A stretch of 64,000 bases of DNA, from assembly GCA_026418905.1 (NCBI GenBank), contig JAOAAK010000032.1, positions 19,449 through 83,448 on the forward strand, written 5' to 3'. The DNA is from Bacteroidales bacterium (GTDB taxonomy: Bacteria > Bacteroidota > Bacteroidia > Bacteroidales > DTU049). Under the pieces are notes generated by a model, which saw only the letters and a list, made by a program, of their open reading frames with translations, searched no databases and was not told the DNA's origin. The translations under genes were made by a program, and so were the position numbers. This document shows positions 8,875 to 18,192 of this stretch, in pieces (the first letter of the stretch is position 1; every line of letters begins with the position of its first letter).

Positions 8875-9607
8875 AAATTAACTTACCACTTCCGACTTGA
8901 TGAAGATAAAGATACAAAGGTACATTCGTATAATAAATATTTCCCGTATAGTGAATTGAAGCAATTAATGCATATTTGGCTGTTACAAACACATCGTTGT
9001 TGCTTCGGTTATCTACCATCAAAGTATCAGCTTCTACTTGCCTGAAAAAAAGCTTTGACGTGCCACAGTGGTAAATGTATAATTTCTTTGTTTTACCTTT
9101 TGCAACAAAACATCCTCCACCAGCATTAACATAAAAATTCATTGTCTGTGATTTTCCTCGAAAGTACGTTATACCTCTTCCTATCCAGTAATCTATAGAA
9201 ATTGAATCTCCCTGAAAATCATTGAGAAAAACATTGTCCATGTAGTTATCCGGTCTAAAATATCGAAAGTGAGAATAATAGACATAAACTACTGGATAAT
9301 AAGATAAATTTCGAGTCCAATGACAACTGTTTTTTTCCTCGATAAATAAAGATTTCCCTTTTTGCAAACAGCTGACGTCTTCAATCAACGACCGAGCAGC
9401 AATAATCTTGACATAATTCGTATCGGGTGTATATATTAAATACAAGGCGATTCTTCCTTTGACAAAAAGTGAATCAAATTTTCTCAAAGGTAGAATGAGG
9501 CTATCCAAAGGCTTCGATGATTTAAAACAATCAAAATCCTTTTCCTCTTGGCATGAAAAGAGAAATAATACAATTAGTACATAAGCAAATTTCTTTACAA
9601 GCGACAT
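8861..9607 (-). CDS. GIN-domain (DUF2807-like) lipoprotein
   Basis: From the ATG at 9607 the 248-residue product has a lipoprotein signal peptide ending LFLFSC (Cys19). The mature part looks like a right-handed beta-helix of the GIN/DUF2807 type: LRKFDSLFVKGRIALYLIY, then short degenerate repeats ending in a run of beta strands. DUF2807 proteins are common exported Bacteroidota proteins of unclear role. An ATG at 9619 adds four residues (MGCN) and is an alternative start. It overlaps the neighbour genes at both ends by 13-14 bases, so it is in an operon. Confidence 0.72.
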   Translation of the reverse strand: MSLVKKFAYVLIVLFLFSCQEEKDFDCFKSSKPLDSLILPLRKFDSLFVKGRIALYLIYTPDTNYVKIIAARSLIEDVSCLQKGKSLFIEEKNSCHWTRNLSYYPVVYVYYSHFRYFRPDNYMDNVFLNDFQGDSISIDYWIGRGITYFRGKSQTMNFYVNAGGGCFVAKGKTKKLYIYHCGTSKLFFRQVEADTLMVDNRSNNDVFVTAKYALIASIHYTGNIYYTNVPLYLYLHQVGSGKLIYVDD

Positions 9608-10635
9608 ATTACACCCCATTCAATGACATCAGCTTTGAAATAATGTGCCCTTAAAGCTGCATATATACCAAAACGCTCGCTAAAAAAATAACGGTACGAC
9701 AAACGTTCAAAAAGTTGTTCTTTTTTGAAGAAAAAATTTTTTACATATGAGCCAAGTTCGAGTGTAATTTCTAGCCATCCGACAGGATACGTCCATCCAA
9801 GATGATATCCTATCTTGAGTTTATCCCACGATTGAACCATGGTGTCTTTAAACAACATTAGATTATCGTAAATACTCTGATCATAAACAAAATCTAATCC
9901 CCCACTCCATCGGGAGAGCTGAGTAAAAGCAAATGTTTTATTTAAAGTCAGTGTAAAAACAGGGCTATGAGGACCTTCATACTTTCTTTGCTTGATCGAT
10001 CCAGAAATGGAAATATCGATAAGATTAGGTACTCTAACATTTTGACCATATACCAGCGAGTCAGGTTTTTGATTAAATGTATAAACTATTCCAACTCCAA
10101 GAATAGGAATATTGAGACCAAGGTTTGGCATCGTGACTGCACCATTAGAATAGTGATTCCAAGATAGATGAACGAAAGGTTCCCATCTATAAAAGGAAAA
10201 TCTTCCTAACAATCCAATGCAAATCAAGGCATTTAAATGTGTTCCTAAAGCATTGAACATGAAACTTTCTTCGGTATATTTAATGGTATTATATTCGATT
10301 CCAACTCTTGTTTCTAGGAAAAAAATTTTTTTCCGCTCTAATGGGAATCTGAGATTATATGCTAAACCAAACGAACTCCCAACCAAATCTTTCTCGCCAG
10401 CTTTGATATATTGTAGGCTTAAGCCTTTGAAAATATTATTACCTTGGTTAAGCATGGACGACCTTTTCACTATGTAATTCATTGAAAAACGAAATGAGTG
10501 ATCTTTTAAGTAATACCACATATCTGCATGATGTGGAACAACAAAACCATATCCCCCATCCACTTCAACATATTTTTGTGGAGTCAATGATAAGCAATAA
10601 AATATTAAAACACCTAAATTTACTATGTGTTTCAT
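9595..10635 (-). CDS. Acyloxyacyl hydrolase / PagL-like lipid A 3-O-deacylase
   Basis: The product is an outer-membrane beta-barrel with a signal peptide when started at the ATG at 10635 (346 residues). HYSNGA followed by NLGLNIPILGVGIVYTF matches the PagL active-site region, where His and Ser of HxSNG act with a downstream acidic residue to remove a 3-O-linked acyl chain from lipid A. It is longer than classical PagL (~150 residues), as usual for Bacteroidota acyloxyacyl hydrolase family members. An upstream ATG (10671) would add 12 residues before the signal peptide. It is first in the minus-strand envelope operon. Confidence 0.8.
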   Translation of the reverse strand: MKHIVNLGVLIFYCLSLTPQKYVEVDGGYGFVVPHHADMWYYLKDHSFRFSMNYIVKRSSMLNQGNNIFKGLSLQYIKAGEKDLVGSSFGLAYNLRFPLERKKIFFLETRVGIEYNTIKYTEESFMFNALGTHLNALICIGLLGRFSFYRWEPFVHLSWNHYSNGAVTMPNLGLNIPILGVGIVYTFNQKPDSLVYGQNVRVPNLIDISISGSIKQRKYEGPHSPVFTLTLNKTFAFTQLSRWSGGLDFVYDQSIYDNLMLFKDTMVQSWDKLKIGYHLGWTYPVGWLEITLELGSYVKNFFFKKEQLFERLSYRYFFSERFGIYAALRAHYFKADVIEWGVICRL

Positions 10636-10708
10636 TGATGCCAAATTACTAAAGATTTTAAAAATATTCATTTTCGTAAATTCACATTAATATCTTCAAA
10701 AAAAATTA

Positions 10709-10716
10709 TATATTTG
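10709..10716 (+). promoter_or_regulatory. -7 box upstream of the T9SS cargo-like gene
   Basis: TATATTTG fits TAnnTTTG and ends 14 bases before the ATG at 10731. No good -33 element was seen. Confidence 0.5.
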
Positions 10717-10730
10717 TCAAAACAATCAAC

Positions 10731-11519
10731 ATGCGTATTACTGCAATAATAGTTTTCTTCTTAGTTCCATTCGTTTTCCTTGTCTCAGCTATTGATAAAA
10801 TATCTGTTCATGGTTTTTACAATGGAGAAAACATCATCATCGTAAATCCATATAGCAACCAACGTTTTGCCATTGAAAAAATTGAAATTAACTCAAAAGT
10901 ATGGCAGGGTGATCTTGCCTCAAGTGCTATAGAAATTGAATTACAAAATATGAATTTTCGTTTAGGAGAATTTCTGACCATTACCATATATTATCACGAC
11001 GATTTTCCGCAACCTTATGTTTTCAATTCAGATGCTCTTCGTGAATTAAAATATTTTGAATTTAAGGAAATTACAATCGACAAAAAAACTGAAAAATTTT
11101 CATGGAAAGTGAATATTACTCATTCTAAAGGAAAATTTTTAATTGAACAATACTGGGGGACTCAATGGTTAAAAATAGGCGAAGTCAAAGTAGAAGATAG
11201 CATTTCTTATAATTCATATTCTTTTGTCTTTAATTCCAACAGTGGAAAAAATTTATTCCGCATTACTTACTTAAGCCCTTTAAACTCCATTTCCATTTCT
11301 CCTCATATCAAATACACTTCTAAAAAGCAACCCGTTAGCATTATTAAAAACACAGGCAATGAAATTTCTTTTTCAACAACGTCTCGTTTTATGGTCTACA
11401 ACACCAGAGCACAAATGGTAAAGGATGGTACTGCTGAAAAAGTTGATATGTCTGATCTCCCCTCTGGTAGATATTTCTTACTATACGACGGCAATCTTAC
11501 AGAATTCAGAAAAAAATAA
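10731..11519 (+). CDS. Exported protein with T9SS sorting-domain-like C-terminus
   Basis: The 262-residue protein starts with a signal peptide (MRITAIIVFFLVPFVFLVSA). Its C-terminal ~50 residues have the type A sorting-domain pattern: FMVYNTRAQMVKDGTAE, then DMSDLPSGRYFLLYDG and a terminal basic FRKK. Such domains direct cargo through the type IX system to the cell surface. The central part (residues ~25-200) is beta-rich and unrecognised, so the displayed activity, if any, is unknown. A -7 box lies just upstream. A probable methyltransferase gene follows after 16 bases. Confidence 0.75.
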   Translation: MRITAIIVFFLVPFVFLVSAIDKISVHGFYNGENIIIVNPYSNQRFAIEKIEINSKVWQGDLASSAIEIELQNMNFRLGEFLTITIYYHDDFPQPYVFNSDALRELKYFEFKEITIDKKTEKFSWKVNITHSKGKFLIEQYWGTQWLKIGEVKVEDSISYNSYSFVFNSNSGKNLFRITYLSPLNSISISPHIKYTSKKQPVSIIKNTGNEISFSTTSRFMVYNTRAQMVKDGTAEKVDMSDLPSGRYFLLYDGNLTEFRKK

Positions 11520-11535
11520 GTAGTTCATAGCCTAT

Positions 11536-12311
11536 ATGAATATTAGAAATATTCTTTGGAGGGTAAAGCATTTTACGTTTTTTTTTTACTTCCTTCTCCA
11601 AGTGGAAAAAATTATAAATGGTTAAATGATTTGTATTTTTTTTTAAAAAATAAGTGCAAAAAAACGTCGGTTCCTAAAAATATTTATCGGTTTTGGAAAT
11701 GTAATAACACTAAAATTTCATTTCAAGACCCAGGCTCATATGGTAAAATAGTTAGAAGCAAGGTTAAAGAAATTTTCAGAAGAACATCTAAATCCTCAAA
11801 ACAAGCATGTAAATTAGCCCATATAGCACGATTCATTCAAGCAAAAGAAATTCTCGAACTGGGAACAGGTTTTGGAACTACTTCTCTTGTTCTTAAGCTT
11901 GTAAATCCTCATAGCAAAGTCATTACTGTAGAAGGTGTGAAAGAAATTGCCAATATGGCTAAAGAAACTTTCAGTATGATCGGAGTTGAAATAGAACTAT
12001 TACCCATGAATTTTACAGATGCTTTAAGAAAATTTGAGGATGAAAAACGTGTTTTTAATTTCATATTTCTTGATGGTCATCATGAACCTTGCTCGTCGGA
12101 AATGTACATTAACCATCTTTTACCACACATGTCGAGCAAATCTATTTTGATCATTGATGATATTTTCTATAATAAAGCCATGAATTCATGGTGGATGTCT
12201 TTCTTTCCTGATGCTTTCTCAATCAAAATTACCACATGGGATGCTGGGATACTCATTAAAAACCCAGACTTTAAAAAAAAGGAATATTTTACATGGAAAA
12301 TTTTATTGTAG
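11536..12311 (+). CDS. Class I SAM-dependent methyltransferase with apparent 5' frameshift
   Basis: The Rossmann core ILELGTGFGTTSLVLKL, the acidic strand VITVEG, FIFLDGHHEP and ILIIDDIFY identify an O-methyltransferase-like class I enzyme widespread in Bacteroidota; substrate unknown. The core frame has no ATG: it opens only at a TTG at 11556. An ATG at 11536 reads MNIRNILWRVKHFTFFF in another frame and then meets a run of ten T (11578-11587). One extra T there would join it to the core frame. I therefore give 11536-12311 as the likely gene, with a homopolymer frameshift, error or slippage site. Confidence 0.68.
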
Positions 12312-12352
12312 CTGCAACCTTTTAACAACATTTACAGTATAAATAAAAAAAG

Positions 12353-12382
12353 TTGGAAGTTATAAAAAACATATTATTTTTG
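12353..12382 (+). promoter_or_regulatory. Promoter of porP-gldJ
   Basis: TTG (12353-12355), a 19-base spacer and TATTTTTG (12375-12382) form a good -33/-7 pair of the Bacteroidota type, ending 17 bases before the porP ATG. Confidence 0.7.
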
Positions 12383-12399
12383 TAGTAAATTCAGGGAAA

Positions 12400-13377
12400 A
12401 TGGGAAAATATATATTATTCGCAGGCATGATGATGTTGATGTTTACTGCTTATGGACAAGATCCTCATTTCTCTCAATACTATGCTAATCCTTTGTATTT
12501 AAATCCTGCACTTGCTGGGGCTCCTATCTGTCCTCGGCTTGTGATGAATTTCCGAAATCAATGGCCTTCCATTAGTGGACAATATGTAACTTACAATGCA
12601 AGTTTTGATATGCATATTGATGCTATTTCTGGTGGTGTAGGGGTTTTGGTTAATGTAGACAGAGCAGGGGAAGGCGCTTTAAGTACTACTATGGCAAGTG
12701 GAATTTATTCATATAGGTTAAATCTTAATGATAAATTTTCCCTAAAAACTGGAATACAGGCAACTTTCTTGCAAAAATCACTGGATTGGACAAAACTCAC
12801 TTTTCCCGATCAGATTGATCCAAGGCATGGTTTTGTTTATAATACCAACGAAACTTATCCTGAAGAATTGACAAAGACCATTGCAGATTTTTCTGCAGGC
12901 ATGGTACTTTATAGTGATAGATTTTATTTCGGGTTTGCTTCACATCACCTTACAACTCCCAACGAAGGTTTTATCAGTGTATCCGAGATGCCTATTAAGT
13001 GGACATTACATACAGGAGCTATCATCAGCATTGAAGGAACACCAGCCCGCAAAAGAACGATCGAAGAAACATCCATCTCACCCAACTTGCTTTTCATGAA
13101 GCAAGGAAAATTTGAGCAATTAAATTATGGATTCTATTTCAACAAATATCCATTTGTTGCTGGTTTGTGGTTCAGACATAATTTTGACAATCCTGACGCC
13201 GTTATTTTACTAATAGGCTTTCTTAACCCCAGTTTTCGAGTCGGCTATAGTTATGATCTAACCGTATCTAAATTAACTAATGCAACAGGTGGTGCTCATG
13301 AATTTTCATTAACACTACAATTTCCTTGTCCTCCCAAAATTAAACGAATTCGTGCAATACAATGTCCATCATTTTAA
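12400..13377 (+). CDS. PorP/SprF family type IX secretion membrane protein
   Basis: The 325-residue protein has a signal peptide (ending TAYGQ) followed by the PorP/SprF hallmark DPHFSQYYANPLYLNPALAGA. The rest reads as an outer-membrane beta-barrel ending in the VGYSYDLTVSKL...GAHEFSLTLQF signature. PorP proteins work with the PorK/N ring or help attach particular surface cargo. This copy lies 21 bases before gldJ, away from the second copy at 22.4-23.3 kb that heads the gldKLMN operon. Confidence 0.92.
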   Translation: MGKYILFAGMMMLMFTAYGQDPHFSQYYANPLYLNPALAGAPICPRLVMNFRNQWPSISGQYVTYNASFDMHIDAISGGVGVLVNVDRAGEGALSTTMASGIYSYRLNLNDKFSLKTGIQATFLQKSLDWTKLTFPDQIDPRHGFVYNTNETYPEELTKTIADFSAGMVLYSDRFYFGFASHHLTTPNEGFISVSEMPIKWTLHTGAIISIEGTPARKRTIEETSISPNLLFMKQGKFEQLNYGFYFNKYPFVAGLWFRHNFDNPDAVILLIGFLNPSFRVGYSYDLTVSKLTNATGGAHEFSLTLQFPCPPKIKRIRAIQCPSF

Positions 13378-13398
13378 TGAAATTTTAAAAAACATCAT

Positions 13399-14898
13399 AT
13401 GACAAGAAAAGTTTTTCAATTAGGGCAATTGCTAGTTTTGATGGCAACAGTTTTTTTGCTATCCGGATGCTATAAGGAACGTTCCCGAACAACTGCTTGG
13501 TTTTATAATACTTCCAAATGGGGTGGTTTTGAAGTAGTTCCCTATGAAGAACAAGAAACCGGACCTGGCTTGGTTCTTATTGAAGGTGGAACTTTTGTAA
13601 TGGGACGTACCGAACAGGATGTAGTTTTTCAATGGAATAACGTTCCAAGAAGGGTAACCGTATCCTCTTTTTACATGGATATGGCTGAAATAGCTAACGT
13701 GGATTATCGCGAATATATATACTGGCTATCTAGAGTTTTTGGCACAGATTATCCTCAGGTAGTTAAAGAAGCATTACCCGACACTCTCGTATGGCGTTCA
13801 AGGCTGGCTTACAATGAGCCTTATGTCGAATATTACTTCAGACATCCGGCCTATCAATATTACCCTGTTGTAGGCGTAAGTTGGACAAAAGCCACGCGCT
13901 ATGCAGAATGGAGAACAGACCGTGTCAACGAGTATATTCTAATCCGTGAAGGTATTCTAAAAGTCGACCCAAACCAAACAGGTGAAGAAAACTTTAATAC
14001 CGATGCATATCTTGCAGGTCAGTATGAAGGAATGGTAAAAAATGATCTTTATGATTTAAATCCCAGTGGAAGTGGAACTCGTAAAGTTCGTATGGAAGAT
14101 GGTATTTTACTACCCAAATATCGCCTTCCTACTGAAGCTGAGTGGGAATTTGCTGCACTTGGTTTGATTGGCAATACTATTTTCGAACGTGTTATTGAAA
14201 GAAGAATTTATCCATGGAACGGGCATATACTGCGAACCGATTACCAAAAAAACATGGGTGATTTTGTAGTTAACTTCAAGCGGGGTAGAGGCGATAATAT
14301 GGGTGTTGCAGGATATCTTAATGATGCAGCAGACATTACTGCTCCTGTTTATTCATACTGGCCCAATGATTATGGTTTGTACAACATGGGTGGAAATGTG
14401 TCTGAATGGGTTATGGATGTTTATCGCCCTCTTTCATTTGAAGATGTTGATGATTTCAGGCCTTTCCGTGGTAATCAGTTTATGACTAAAGTAACCGACG
14501 AAGAAGGTGCTATAGCAGAAAAAGATTCTTTGGGCCGTATTCGTTGGCGCCCTGTCACTCCTGAAGAATCTGCTGGGCGCAGAAATTATAGGTATTCTGA
14601 CAATAGAGATTATTTAGATGGTGATTTTGTTTCCTCCATCTACTTTGACAATGAAGAAATGGCTGCAGAAGAAAATAAAAACCGCCTTATGTACGAATAC
14701 GGAAGAACTTCTATGATTAACAATAATGCTCGTGTTTACAAAGGTGGTTCATGGAAAGATAGAGCTTATTGGGTCAGTCCTGGAACTCGTCGCTTCCTCG
14801 ACCAAGACCTTGCAACCGATTATATTGGATTTAGATGTGCAATGACACGAGTAGGTAGTCCCGTTGGTCTTGGAAGAGGAACTGGAGGTAGACGTTAA
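13399..14898 (+). CDS. gldJ: Gliding motility / T9SS lipoprotein GldJ
   Basis: GldJ is an outer-membrane lipoprotein with a formylglycine-generating-enzyme (SUMF1) fold, needed for gliding and for stability of other Gld proteins in Flavobacterium. The 499-residue product has a lipobox (FLLSGC, Cys24). Its fold motifs are GLVLIEGGTFVMGRTEQDVV, YPVVGVSWTKATRYAEWR, YRLPTEAEWEFAA, NDYGLYNMGGNVSEWVMDV and GGSWKDRAYWVSPGTRRF. The GPGLV...WNNVPRRVTV N-terminus and the murF gene downstream fit GldJ more than GldK, and the gldK of the core operon is separate. A terminator follows. Confidence 0.9.
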   Translation: MTRKVFQLGQLLVLMATVFLLSGCYKERSRTTAWFYNTSKWGGFEVVPYEEQETGPGLVLIEGGTFVMGRTEQDVVFQWNNVPRRVTVSSFYMDMAEIANVDYREYIYWLSRVFGTDYPQVVKEALPDTLVWRSRLAYNEPYVEYYFRHPAYQYYPVVGVSWTKATRYAEWRTDRVNEYILIREGILKVDPNQTGEENFNTDAYLAGQYEGMVKNDLYDLNPSGSGTRKVRMEDGILLPKYRLPTEAEWEFAALGLIGNTIFERVIERRIYPWNGHILRTDYQKNMGDFVVNFKRGRGDNMGVAGYLNDAADITAPVYSYWPNDYGLYNMGGNVSEWVMDVYRPLSFEDVDDFRPFRGNQFMTKVTDEEGAIAEKDSLGRIRWRPVTPEESAGRRNYRYSDNRDYLDGDFVSSIYFDNEEMAAEENKNRLMYEYGRTSMINNNARVYKGGSWKDRAYWVSPGTRRFLDQDLATDYIGFRCAMTRVGSPVGLGRGTGGRR

Positions 14899-14925
14899 AA
14901 AATTATGTAATAAATTCTTAATTTT

Positions 14926-14951
14926 AATCCCGCTCATATGCGGGATTTTTT
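14926..14951 (+). terminator. Intrinsic terminator after gldJ
   Basis: AATCCCGC (14926-14933) and GCGGGATT (14940-14947) pair around a six-base loop and are followed by T residues. It separates gldJ from murF. Confidence 0.85.
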
Positions 14952-14963
14952 AATTTTAGGACC

Positions 14964-16259
14964 ATGAAGAATTTATATGAAGCTTTTCTCAAAAGTAAAG
15001 GTATTCAAACCGACACCAGAAGGCTCAAAAAGGGTGAAATTTTTATTGCTCTCAAAGGACAAAATTTTGACGCTAACACCTTAGTAGATGAAGCTTTACA
15101 AAAAGGTGCTGTTAAAGTGATTACATCCAATCCCACATTTTCTCATCATCCTGACTGTTTTTTTGTAAAAGATACTCTTGCTACTCTCCAGGATCTGGCA
15201 AATTATCACAGAAAGCAATTTAACCTCCCAATCATAGGAATTACTGGTACCAATGGCAAAACAACAACCAAAGAACTCATAGCTCACGTGCTTAGCCAAA
15301 AATACAAGTGTCTCTATACAACCTCAAACTTGAACAATCATATTGGTGTACCTCTCACATTATTACAACTCTCAAACATACATGAAATAGCTGTTATAGA
15401 AATGGGAGCAAATCATCCAGGTGATATAGCACAACTTTGTGAAATTGCCGAACCCACCTACGGTATTATTACAAACATCGGTAAAGCTCATCTGGAAGGA
15501 TTTCTGACTTATGAGAATATTATTAAAACTAAGAATGAACTTTATCAATACATTAAAAATACCGATGGTACAGTTTTCGTCAATCAAGATGATGAGCTCC
15601 TCGTTTCTATTTCCACATCAATTAGTAAAAAAATTTATTACTCCATCTCAACTTTTCAAGTTCATATTCATGATAGATTTCCCCTAGTCTTTACATGGTC
15701 CTTCGAAAACAAATCGTATTTCTTAAAATCTAATTTCTTCGGAGAATATAATCTTCCCAACTTTCTTGCAGCTATCTGTGTGGGACTATATTTCAATATA
15801 CCACCAGATACGATTAATAAAGCCTTGTCCGACTACGTTCCTCAAAACATGCGATCTCAAATAATCAAAACTTCTAACAATACTGTTATTTTAGACGCAT
15901 ACAATGCTAATCCTACATCGTTGCACAAGGTTTTAACTGAATTTCTGAATCAAGAAACACCCCTGCAAAGAGGACTCATTTTAGGTGAAATGCTCGAACT
16001 TGGAGAATACACAGCTGACGAACATGCTAAAATACTTAATTTTCTTGCACATCACGTGAAACAACATCAAAATATTCAACTTGTTATATTAGTTGGTAAT
16101 AGCTTTTATCAATTCAAAGACGCATTTCCTTCGTTTATTTTTTTCCCAACTGCGGGAGAAGCTCATACATATTTAGAACAAAATCCTCCTTACCAATATC
16201 TTTTATTAATTAAGGGAAGTCGAGGAAATAAACTGGAAAATCTCATTCCTTTATTATGA
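14964..16259 (+). CDS. murF: UDP-N-acetylmuramoyl-tripeptide--D-alanyl-D-alanine ligase
   Basis: MurF adds D-Ala-D-Ala to the UDP-MurNAc-tripeptide, the last cytoplasmic step of muropeptide assembly. The 431-residue product has the N-terminal domain start (TDTRRLKKGEIFIALKG), the ATP loop ITGTNGKTTTKE near residue 93, EMGANHPGDI, and the NMRSQIIKTSNNTVILDAYNANPTS C-terminal domain. Its ATG lies 13 bases after the terminator, so some initiation must occur close by or read through. It overlaps anmK by four bases (ATGA). A second MurF domain is fused to alanine racemase at 39-41.5 kb. Confidence 0.95.
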   Translation: MKNLYEAFLKSKGIQTDTRRLKKGEIFIALKGQNFDANTLVDEALQKGAVKVITSNPTFSHHPDCFFVKDTLATLQDLANYHRKQFNLPIIGITGTNGKTTTKELIAHVLSQKYKCLYTTSNLNNHIGVPLTLLQLSNIHEIAVIEMGANHPGDIAQLCEIAEPTYGIITNIGKAHLEGFLTYENIIKTKNELYQYIKNTDGTVFVNQDDELLVSISTSISKKIYYSISTFQVHIHDRFPLVFTWSFENKSYFLKSNFFGEYNLPNFLAAICVGLYFNIPPDTINKALSDYVPQNMRSQIIKTSNNTVILDAYNANPTSLHKVLTEFLNQETPLQRGLILGEMLELGEYTADEHAKILNFLAHHVKQHQNIQLVILVGNSFYQFKDAFPSFIFFPTAGEAHTYLEQNPPYQYLLLIKGSRGNKLENLIPLL

Positions 16260-17308
16260 AAAAATATATGGTCTTAGGTGTGATGTCTGGATCTTCTATG
16301 GATGGAATAGATATGGCTTTATGTGAGTTTGAATTAAAAAAAAATCAATGGACGTATAAAATAATCCATACCCAAACCACTCCCTATTCATGTAGCGAAA
16401 TGGAACTACTTAAAAGCATGCATCACCTTCCTTCTGATAGATTCATAGAAGCAGATAGGCAAATAAGCAAAATTTACGCTGAAAAAATTATCGATTTTTT
16501 ATCCACATACCGAACCACGCCCCAACTAATTGGTTTCCATGGTCATACTGTCTTTCATAACCCTTTTCGTGGTTACACTTATCAAGCAGGTCACGGTGGT
16601 ATTATTGCTTCTTTAACTAGAATACCCGTTGTCAGTGATTTCCGTTCTCAAGATGTTGCTTTGGGAGGAGAGGGAGCACCTTTGGTTCCCCTAGGAGACG
16701 AAATTTTTTTTTCTGAATACGATGCTGTATTAAATCTTGGAGGAATTGCTAATGTTTCTTTCAAAGAAGGAGGTGTTCGCAAAGGTTTTGATATAGTGCC
16801 TGTTAACCAGGTCTTTAATTATTTGGCTAATTATAAAGGTCTCCCTTACGATTTCGATGGCAAATTGGCGCAAAGCGGTATCCTTATTCCTGAACTACTT
16901 ATAGACATCTTAAAAATTAACAAGTTAAAGAACGAATCTTTGGGAAGGGAATTTGTCGAATCATTCTGGATTCCTTTATTAACAAAATATACAAATATTG
17001 CCCCTATAGAAAATATTTTACGAACAGTTGCAGAGGCAATAGCCGAAATTTTGAGCCAGAAGTTAAAAAATTTTAGAAATATTTTAGTTACTGGTGGTGG
17101 AGCATATAATTTATTTTTGATTAAACTCATTCAAGAAAAAATACCTAAAACACAGATTTTCATACCAAACGAACAAATCATTCAATTCAAGGAAGCGCTA
17201 ATTTTTGCTTTTCTCGCCTTACTTAGATTCCTTAATAAGGAGAATACCTTAACTTCTGTAACAGGTGCAAATCGACCGTGCATAGCAGGTGCTCTTTGGA
17301 TGCCATAA
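16256..17308 (+). CDS. anmK: Anhydro-N-acetylmuramic acid kinase
   Basis: AnmK phosphorylates and opens 1,6-anhydro-MurNAc released from old peptidoglycan, giving MurNAc-6-phosphate for recycling. The 350-residue product starts with the family motif GVMSGSSMDGIDMALCEF. It carries IGFHGHTVFHNP, DFRSQDVALGGEGAPLVP, VLNLGGIANVSF and the C-terminal VTGGGAYN. It overlaps murF by four bases, so peptidoglycan synthesis and recycling are translationally coupled. A bidirectional terminator follows. Confidence 0.95.
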   Translation: MKKYMVLGVMSGSSMDGIDMALCEFELKKNQWTYKIIHTQTTPYSCSEMELLKSMHHLPSDRFIEADRQISKIYAEKIIDFLSTYRTTPQLIGFHGHTVFHNPFRGYTYQAGHGGIIASLTRIPVVSDFRSQDVALGGEGAPLVPLGDEIFFSEYDAVLNLGGIANVSFKEGGVRKGFDIVPVNQVFNYLANYKGLPYDFDGKLAQSGILIPELLIDILKINKLKNESLGREFVESFWIPLLTKYTNIAPIENILRTVAEAIAEILSQKLKNFRNILVTGGGAYNLFLIKLIQEKIPKTQIFIPNEQIIQFKEALIFAFLALLRFLNKENTLTSVTGANRPCIAGALWMP

Positions 17309-17335
17309 AAAAAGCCGCTTTCTAAGCGGCTTTTT
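17309..17335. terminator. Bidirectional terminator between anmK and gldN
   Basis: AAAAAGCCGCTT (17309-17320) and AAGCGGCTTTTT (17324-17335) pair around a three-base loop. A/T runs on both sides let it act for anmK on the plus strand and for gldN on the minus strand. Confidence 0.85.
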
Positions 17336-17354
17336 CGCATTAATTGCAGTTTTT

Positions 17355-18182
17355 TTAATATTCCCACAAATCTTGTTCAAAATCGAAAATTTTGGCTTCA
17401 ATTTCTTCACTCTTCAAGAGTGCATCTAACCCTGTCCAGGTTGGTGAAATATAGCGATCATAGACATTAGACGCTTTTATCACATAGCTACTGAAGAAAC
17501 GTTTAAGAAAAAAGTCATCGTAACTCATACGCTGACCGTCATTAAATCGATTATACACTTCATATTTAGCAAGTATAGTACGTGCTTCCGGAAAATAAAT
17601 CCAAAAATCCACTCTCGTTCCTTTCAAATTACCTTCTGCATCGTATTCTTCTCGTACAGGGCAAATTCCAAGAATTCGAACATCAAGTACGGACCGTTGC
17701 TTATCGAAAAACCAATCTTCTTTTATTCTAAACTGAATAACTGAAGCAGGATCATATTTCACTTCTATAACCGTATCAGGAAGAGGTTCATTAGTAATTG
17801 GGTGAGTACGACCTTTAATGGTATCCCATCGAACAAGTTTTTTCTTTAACTCAGCAGGAGATAGAGGGATCGTAAATTCGTCATTATCAGCACTATAGGC
17901 AGTTATTGTTCCTTCCTCCAAACCTTTAAGTAAAACCGAAATAAGGTTTATTCGATTATTGGTGGGTTTAGTTGGATAATAAAGAGGTTGATTAATTTTT
18001 TCACGCATATCAATTACCCTCCACACTCTTTCTGCCCAGAAAACATCAGCCTTTCTTAGCCATGGTAGGTTTACAGGTTTTCTATCTGGTGTATATTCTT
18101 TGTCCCATACTCTATCTGGTGGTATTTGGGCAACTAATATTTGCCCCACCAGGATCAATAAAAAAAATTGGGTGTATTTCAT
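17355..18182 (-). CDS. gldN: Type IX secretion system protein GldN/PorN
   Basis: GldN/PorN is a periplasmic protein that forms the ring complex with lipoprotein GldK/PorK under the outer membrane. The 275-residue product has a signal peptide (ending ILVAQ) and typical segments: DVFWAERVWRVIDMREKINQ, the VQFRIKEDWFFDKQRSVLD-like core, CPVREEYD and YDDFFLKRFFSSYVIKASN. It is last in the porP-gldK-gldL-gldM-gldN operon, 10 bases after gldM, and ends next to a bidirectional terminator. Its core resembles both units of the lipoprotein at 4396-5370. Confidence 0.94.
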   Translation of the reverse strand: MKYTQFFLLILVGQILVAQIPPDRVWDKEYTPDRKPVNLPWLRKADVFWAERVWRVIDMREKINQPLYYPTKPTNNRINLISVLLKGLEEGTITAYSADNDEFTIPLSPAELKKKLVRWDTIKGRTHPITNEPLPDTVIEVKYDPASVIQFRIKEDWFFDKQRSVLDVRILGICPVREEYDAEGNLKGTRVDFWIYFPEARTILAKYEVYNRFNDGQRMSYDDFFLKRFFSSYVIKASNVYDRYISPTWTGLDALLKSEEIEAKIFDFEQDLWEY

Positions 18183-18192
18183 AACTTTTTCA

